Source of the DNA: JACVRN01 sp036403815
Lineage (GTDB): Bacteria > Acidobacteriota > Blastocatellia > Pyrinomonadales > Pyrinomonadaceae
Reading direction: 5' to 3'
Length of the DNA: 64,000 nt
NCBI GenBank assembly: GCA_036403815.1
Contig: DASWQH010000034.1
Coordinates: 1 to 64,000 of the forward strand
The position numbers and the translations under genes are program-made. Each line of letters begins with the position of its first letter. Position 1 is the stretch's first letter. Positions 59,698 through 64,000 of the stretch are shown here, piece by piece. Below the pieces are notes generated by a model, which saw only the letters and a list, made by a program, of their open reading frames with translations, had not been told where the DNA came from and did no database searches.

Positions 59698-61077
59698 ATG
59701 GCTACGACAGCAATAAGGGAGAGTGCTGCGGTTGCGTCCGGCACGGATAAGCATCCGAAGGGACTATACGTGCTGTTCGCGACCGAGATGTGGGAGCGCT
59801 TTAGCTTCTACTCTATGCTGGCGATGTTCGCGCTCTACATGCGCGACACTACGGGTCAGGGGTTTGCCTGGTCAATCGACAACACTCAGGCACTCGTCTC
59901 AAATTACCTGATGTTCGTATATCTCTCGCCGCTCGTCGGCGGCTGGGTCGCGGACAAGAAGATAGGCTACAGGAAAGCGGTCATGATCGGCGGCCTCTTC
60001 TTCATGGCCGGGCATCTTTTGCTCTCCATACGCTCAATCGGCGTTGTCTATGCTGCGCTCGCCTGTCTAGTCATCGGCAATGGCTTCTTCAAGCCGAATG
60101 TTTCGACGATGGTCGGCAACCTCTACTCGGAAGGCAGCCACCTGAAAGACCGCGCCTATAGCATCTTCTACATGGGCATCAACGTGGGCGCGTTCCTGGC
60201 ACCCGTAGTCATGGAAATAGTGAAGAGCAGATTCGGCTTTCACCCTGCGTTCGCCGTCGCCGCGGGCGGCATGCTCATCTCCGTGATTATTCTATGGAGG
60301 ATGAAGAAGCACGTAGAGGCGGCAGACCGCCAGCCGAGTCGAGGCGCGAAGACGATGGCGAACACCGCCGCGGTCGCCGTTGACGCCCCGCCCGCGAGCG
60401 TCAGCCACCAGAACGCGATTGACGCCGTGCCCGATTGGAAGAGAATCGGCGCGCTCATAGTCATCTTCCTCATAGTCATAGTCTTCTGGATGGTCTTCCA
60501 CCAGAACAGCACGACGATAACTTACTGGGCAAATGACAATACAAACTGGAAGGTGACGGGCATCATCTCGAACTCTATCAATCCGGGATGGGTGCTCGTG
60601 CTGACCTTCCCGCTCGTAGCCTTCTGGGGTTGGCTGGACAAGAAGGGGCTTGAGCCTTCGACGCCGACGAAGATGGTTATAGGCATGGTGATGACGGCGG
60701 TCGCCTTCTTCATCCTCTTCATCGCGGCCAAGATTGGAGAAGGTTCTGTGCCTGCGGGCGGCGACCCTTATGCCTTCAAGATGTCGCCCGTGTGGCTGCT
60801 CGGCGCTTACGCGGTTTTGACGCTGGGCGAGCTGATGCTTTCGCCTATGGGATTGTCGCTCGTCTCAAAGGTCGCGCCCATCAGAATGCGCGGCCTGATG
60901 ATGGGCGGCTGGTTCTTCGCCACGGCCATGGGCAACAAGCTGACGCAGATAGGCGAACTGTGGGACGACTGGCTGCATTCGACATTCTGGATTACATTGA
61001 GCATTGCAGCGATAGTGATGGCCTTTGTGCTGCTCATTCTGCTCAGACCGCTCAAGAAGGCTATGCCCGGCGTATAG
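59698..61077 (+). CDS. Proton-dependent oligopeptide transporter (POT/PTR2 family)
   Basis: The 459-residue MFS-fold protein has the PTR2 N-terminal signature EMWERFSFYSMLAMFALYM and a second block GNGFFKPNVSTMVGNLY, with about 12-14 hydrophobic segments. It imports di- and tripeptides with protons, consistent with the secreted M28 and M16 peptidases elsewhere in the window. GGAGAGG lies about 8 nt before the ATG. Confidence 0.92.
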   Translation: MATTAIRESAAVASGTDKHPKGLYVLFATEMWERFSFYSMLAMFALYMRDTTGQGFAWSIDNTQALVSNYLMFVYLSPLVGGWVADKKIGYRKAVMIGGLFFMAGHLLLSIRSIGVVYAALACLVIGNGFFKPNVSTMVGNLYSEGSHLKDRAYSIFYMGINVGAFLAPVVMEIVKSRFGFHPAFAVAAGGMLISVIILWRMKKHVEAADRQPSRGAKTMANTAAVAVDAPPASVSHQNAIDAVPDWKRIGALIVIFLIVIVFWMVFHQNSTTITYWANDNTNWKVTGIISNSINPGWVLVLTFPLVAFWGWLDKKGLEPSTPTKMVIGMVMTAVAFFILFIAAKIGEGSVPAGGDPYAFKMSPVWLLGAYAVLTLGELMLSPMGLSLVSKVAPIRMRGLMMGGWFFATAMGNKLTQIGELWDDWLHSTFWITLSIAAIVMAFVLLILLRPLKKAMPGV

Positions 61078-61098
61078 TTTCAGCGACCGATTGCTTTT

Positions 61099-61626
61099 AT
61101 GCCGTCAGGAAAAACACATGACGCCATCACAATCCTGCTCGCCGCGCCGACGTTCGTGGCGGCGTGGGGCGTGACCGGAAGCTTTGCGCTCGCGTCCGTT
61201 GCGACCGCAGCGATGCTGTTCGGGGGGCTGATGTTCGGCCCTGATCTGGATATACAGTCGAAGCAATACACGCGCTGGGGAGTGTTTCGTTTTCTATGGC
61301 TGCCGTACAAGGTGATGTTTCGTCACAGGTCTAGATGGTCGCACGGACTCATCTTCGGCACGCTGATTCGCGTCGTCTACTTCACAGGCGTCATCCTGTT
61401 GCTTGCGGCGGCGGCTGTTTACCTGCGCGCGATGCTGGTAAATAGAGCGCCGCCCAGTTTTGAAGAGGTCGCAGTCGTCTGGAAGATGATGGATGCGGTG
61501 CTGAAGCAATCGGTCGGCAATCACGTTTTATGGATGACGTTCGGCGGCCTGTGGTGGGGCGCGGCCAGCCACACGCTGACGGATGTGGGATGGTCTTTAA
61601 TACGAAAAAGCTCTGAGATATTTTAA
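61099..61626 (+). CDS. DUF2227 putative metal-binding membrane protein
   Basis: The 175-residue protein has the DUF2227 pattern: MPSGKTHDAITILLAAP, FGGLMFGPDLDIQSKQYTRWG, FLWLPYKVMFRHRSRWSHGLIFGTLIRVVYFT and a late SHTLTD. Conserved His and Asp residues suggest metal binding. Three to four hydrophobic segments are visible. It lies 21 nt after the transporter gene, so co-transcription is likely. Its TAA is followed by a heptamer array. Confidence 0.85.
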   Translation: MPSGKTHDAITILLAAPTFVAAWGVTGSFALASVATAAMLFGGLMFGPDLDIQSKQYTRWGVFRFLWLPYKVMFRHRSRWSHGLIFGTLIRVVYFTGVILLLAAAAVYLRAMLVNRAPPSFEEVAVVWKMMDAVLKQSVGNHVLWMTFGGLWWGAASHTLTDVGWSLIRKSSEIF

Positions 61627-61717
61627 GAGCAGATTTCAGTTTCGAGTTTTCAGTTTCCAGAAAAAGCAACGGGTTCTTCTTCTGAAAACTGAAAACTCGA
61701 AACTGAAATCTGCTCTT
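61625..61717. repeat. Inverted heptamer array between convergent genes (word cagtttc)
   Basis: The left arm reads, from the TAA, gagcagatttcagtttcgag and then ttttcagtttccag. In heptamer phase from 61630 it is cagattt, cagtttc, gagtttt, cagtttc. The right arm is its near-perfect complement over about 40 nt. Both the plus gene (TAA 61624-61626) and the minus gene (TAA, 61716-61718) end with TAA immediately followed by the same GAGCAGATTTCAG. Confidence 0.9.
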
Positions 61718-62003
61718 ATGCTCTGCGGCCTGCGATAAGGCGGTAGACAGCTAGGATGATAATGGCACCGACGACGCCGAAGGCGACTTTCGTCCAGAAG
61801 CCTTTGTCGTTGAGCGATACGGTTTTCGTCTCGTCCGCGATTCTCAGGAAGTGTGCTAGAAAACCCGCGAGGACTGCGCCGACAATGCCTATGACGATGG
61901 TGACGATGCAGCCGCCGGGGTCTTTGCCCGGCATCAGAAACTTGGCGATTGCGCCTGCGATTAGCCCGACGACAATCCACGAAACGACATCACCGATTCC
62001 CAT
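61716..62003 (-). CDS. GlsB/YeaQ/YmgE-family membrane protein
   Basis: The 95-residue protein has three hydrophobic segments and the family signature VGLIAGAIAKFLMPGKDPGGCIVTIVIGIVGAVLAGFL. It is longer than the usual ~82 residues by a polar loop (RIADETKTVSLNDKGF). Members are stress-induced small inner-membrane proteins of unknown mechanism. GAGAGGC precedes the ATG. Confidence 0.9.
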   Translation of the reverse strand: MGIGDVVSWIVVGLIAGAIAKFLMPGKDPGGCIVTIVIGIVGAVLAGFLAHFLRIADETKTVSLNDKGFWTKVAFGVVGAIIILAVYRLIAGRRA

Positions 62004-62091
62004 TCAAGCCTCTCTTTCCACGCGCTTCATGCCGAAAAGGCCGAGAGCGCTGTTCGTGATTATTAAATCGCGCGAGGGCTGTAAAGAGTAG

Positions 62092-62119
62092 ATGCCTTCC
62101 GTCCGTCGGAAGAGGCATT
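62092..62119 (-). terminator. Possible terminator hairpin
   Basis: ATGCC-TTCCG pairs with CGGAAG-AGGCAT around a 5-nt loop with a small bulge. It lies downstream of the HEAT-like gene on the minus strand, with a CTACTCTTT tail, and upstream of the YeaQ-type gene. Confidence 0.45.
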
Positions 62120-62206
62120 CATTTTGCTGCTATTAAGTTTCAACTCTGCTTGAGCTTCAGTTGTACGCGGATTCTATGGGCAAGCATTGAGGAGTGTCAA
62201 ACCTGC

Positions 62207-63412
62207 TCAGTGCCCGGTGCGCGCTTGATTGAGGCGGGCGGCCTGGCGACGCACGCCTTCTGGAACGTTTCGGTTCTGCGATAGATGCTGAAGGTCTTTG
62301 CTGCGTATGCGCGGCAGGATGCTGATAGACGTAGTGATGGGCGTGCGCGGGTTGCGCACAAGGTTATGTATGATCGTGTAAGAACGCGCCCACGCACGGT
62401 TCGCGGAAATCAAGCGCAGCACTTCGTCTGCGACGGTACGCATGGAGGCGATGTTTTCAACTTCGTGATCCGTGATGCGTGGATTGTTGATGACAGCCGT
62501 GGCGACGACTCTGTTCGGGTCGCGTATGAGGATGGCGCGAGCTTCGCGGTCGCCCTTGAGTCCGAGCTTGATGCGATCCTTGACGGTCATGAGCATGATG
62601 CGGCGTATGAGCGCGATGCGTTCAGGCGCGACATCGCCTTCACGAAGCGTCTCACTAATCAAACGATCGGCGTTGGCCTCGCGCTGCTCAAGCGTCTCTT
62701 CAAAAATCTCTATGTGTTCGAGCGCCAGCCACGAATCGTCTATGTCTACGTCCGCAACTTCTATGTGCTGGGCTATGAGCCACGCGTCATCCATATCGAG
62801 CGCGCCGTCCGCGCCGATGGACTCCGCCGCTTCAATGAACTCGGCTGCGGCGGTACGCCCCTGCGCACGCAACTCTCCGGCTATCTGCTGCGCGCCGCGC
62901 TCCTTTTCAAAGAACTCGCGACGAGTCTCAAGCGCGCGACGTTCGGCATCAGGCGTGCGCGCAGGATTCCCTATGATGGCGTCAATGATTTGAGGGGCGC
63001 GAATCAGACGCTGCTGGTTGATGGCTATCAACTCAAGCAGAGCGCCGTCCGTAGTCTGGCTGGCAAGGAGCGCGATGGCGTCGTCGGGCGTAGAAGTATT
63101 TAAGGTGACGGCCTCTTGAATCTCGCGCTCCGAAGTTGTACGCGCCGCCAGATAGCCCAGCACCGCAGGCGAAGTCCCATTCTCTTTGGCGACCATAAGC
63201 AGCGCGTCGCGTTCCTGCGATTCAAGTGTGGAGGCGGCGGCCTTCGAGACTTCCGCATCCTCGCTTTCACGCAGCGCGACGAGCGCTTCGAGCAGATCAG
63301 CCTGCGGCAAAGGCAGAAGTCCGCGAGCGGCAGCCAGCCGCGCAGCCTGCGGCGCACGGCCTGAAATGATGGCCTGCACGACCGGATTCGTTGATGTGGA
63401 GTTAGCGCTCAT
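62207..63412 (-). CDS. HEAT-like repeat protein of unknown function
   Basis: The 401-residue protein is built of short helical repeats. Its C-terminal ~150 residues are well structured (KLGLKGDREARAILIRDP, NRVVATAVINNPRITDHE, VENIASMRTVADEVLRLI, then RNPRTPITTSISILPRI and DLQHLSQNRNVPEGVR). This pattern recurs in Acidobacteria and myxobacteria, but I know no function. An acidic stretch (about 205-240) links the two halves. It lies 65 nt upstream of the secA 3' end on the same strand. Confidence 0.75.
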   Translation of the reverse strand: MSANSTSTNPVVQAIISGRAPQAARLAAARGLLPLPQADLLEALVALRESEDAEVSKAAASTLESQERDALLMVAKENGTSPAVLGYLAARTTSEREIQEAVTLNTSTPDDAIALLASQTTDGALLELIAINQQRLIRAPQIIDAIIGNPARTPDAERRALETRREFFEKERGAQQIAGELRAQGRTAAAEFIEAAESIGADGALDMDDAWLIAQHIEVADVDIDDSWLALEHIEIFEETLEQREANADRLISETLREGDVAPERIALIRRIMLMTVKDRIKLGLKGDREARAILIRDPNRVVATAVINNPRITDHEVENIASMRTVADEVLRLISANRAWARSYTIIHNLVRNPRTPITTSISILPRIRSKDLQHLSQNRNVPEGVRRQAARLNQARTGH

Positions 63413-63477
63413 CGAAACTGATGGATTTCAGACTGCTAAAAACCCAAATGGGGGGACGGCTGCGGGCGCGCGCACTT

Positions 63478-64000
63478 TCACGCGCCGCAGCACTTCTTGT
63501 ATTTCTTGCCGGAGCCGCACGGGCAAGGGTCGTTGCGACCGACCTTGGGCTGGTCGCGCGTGATTGTCTTAGTCTTTGCAGCCTCTTCGCCTGCGGCGGC
63601 TGCGCCCTGATTCGGCCCCGAAAAGGTCAGACGCGTCGGTCGGCGCGGAGCACGGCGCTGCTGAAGCTGTTCGGGTGCCTGCTCCGTTACGACCTGTAGA
63701 TTGAAGAGCGAGCGAATCGTGTGAGTATCAATGCGGTCGAGCATCTCCTGAAAGAGATCGAACGACTGCTTCTTGTACTCGACGAGCGGGTCTTTCTGGC
63801 CGTAGCCGACAAGCCCTATGCCCTGCTTCAGATGGTCAATCGAGAGCAGGTGGTCTTTCCACTGCGCATCTATGATGTTGAGCATGATGATGCGCTCGTA
63901 GGTGCGCATGGCCTCTTCGCCAATCGCCTGCTCCTTCAACGCATACTTCGCCTTGAGTCGTTCCCAGACCGCATCTTCGATTTCGGGAGCAGTCCAGTTC
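63478..64000 (-). CDS. secA: Preprotein translocase subunit SecA, C-terminal part (5' end beyond the window)
   Basis: The visible ~174 residues include NIIDAQWKDHLLSIDHLKQGIGLVGYGQKDPLVEYKKQSFDLF of the helical scaffold. A Gln/Arg-rich linker follows, and the zinc-binding tail is NDPCPCGSGKKYKKCCGA (CxCx8CC). The frame remains open to base 64000 and reads ..NWTAPEIEDAVWERLKAKYAL before the visible part. SecA drives ATP-dependent export through SecYEG; the tail binds SecB and ribosomes. Confidence 0.95.
   Translation of the reverse strand, partial: NWTAPEIEDAVWERLKAKYALKEQAIGEEAMRTYERIIMLNIIDAQWKDHLLSIDHLKQGIGLVGYGQKDPLVEYKKQSFDLFQEMLDRIDTHTIRSLFNLQVVTEQAPEQLQQRRAPRRPTRLTFSGPNQGAAAAGEEAAKTKTITRDQPKVGRNDPCPCGSGKKYKKCCGA

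Overview
The window looks like one chromosomal piece of a Gram-negative, aerobic, lipid-metabolising heterotroph, most likely an Acidobacteriota member near the class Blastocatellia. This is inference. It rests on a zinc-ribbon/SH3-like protein whose N-terminus is typical of that group (50586-51302), a PreP-like secreted M16 peptidase, an LpxL-type acyltransferase, a CYP102 P450-reductase fusion and a WS/DGAT-type acyltransferase. No rRNA or complete phylogenetic marker is present; SecA is cut by the right edge.

Layout. 1-0.5 kb: the 3' end of an IS30-type transposase, a REP-like hairpin cluster and a 21-bp degenerate tandem repeat. 0.5-7.2 kb: a fadN-fadA-fadE beta-oxidation operon with an MBL-fold hydrolase behind it, headed by a palindromic operator. 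7.5-11.4 kb: a pRiA4b ORF-3-like protein, a SWIM zinc-finger protein and a molybdopterin oxidoreductase. 11.6-21.7 kb: a storage-lipid neighbourhood of two phasin-like proteins, a PhaR-type regulator, an alpha/beta hydrolase, WS/DGAT, a CYP102 fusion, a GNAT and an acyl-CoA ligase. 21.7-24.6 kb: a DarT-DarG ADP-ribosylation toxin-antitoxin pair in gene-poor surroundings. 24.6-36 kb: an M28 peptidase, a tetR-fadD-reductase operon, MscS, tRNA-Ser(UGA), a MOSC protein and the M16 peptidase. 36-43.5 kb: a patchwork of small oxidoreductase and stress genes, bounded by transposase remnants on both sides. 43.6-51.3 kb: a thioredoxin-reductase-like flavoprotein, a DUF433/DUF5615 pair and a NorQ/NorD-type AAA+/VWA pair. 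51.5-64 kb: housekeeping genes (mnmA, sppA, serS, galU, a fabG-like SDR, an LpxL-like acyltransferase, a peptide transporter, secA 3' end).

Three signals stand out. (1) About a dozen intergenic loci are long inverted repeats whose arms are degenerate tandem arrays of 7-nt words. The word differs between loci but is the same in both arms of one locus. Most lie within a few bases of a stop codon, and at convergent gene pairs both stops touch the same element. (2) A shared operator, CTGARTGA-N4-TCAYTCAG, lies upstream of fadN and upstream of the tetR-fadD operon 22 kb away, which suggests one fatty-acid regulon. (3) A perfect sigma70 consensus promoter, TTGACA-N16-TATAAT, drives about 260 nt of non-coding, highly structured sequence ending in a terminator hairpin at 58.04-58.32 kb: a candidate small RNA, possibly 6S-like.

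All calls come from reading the sequence and recalling protein families. No database search, structure prediction or alignment was run.
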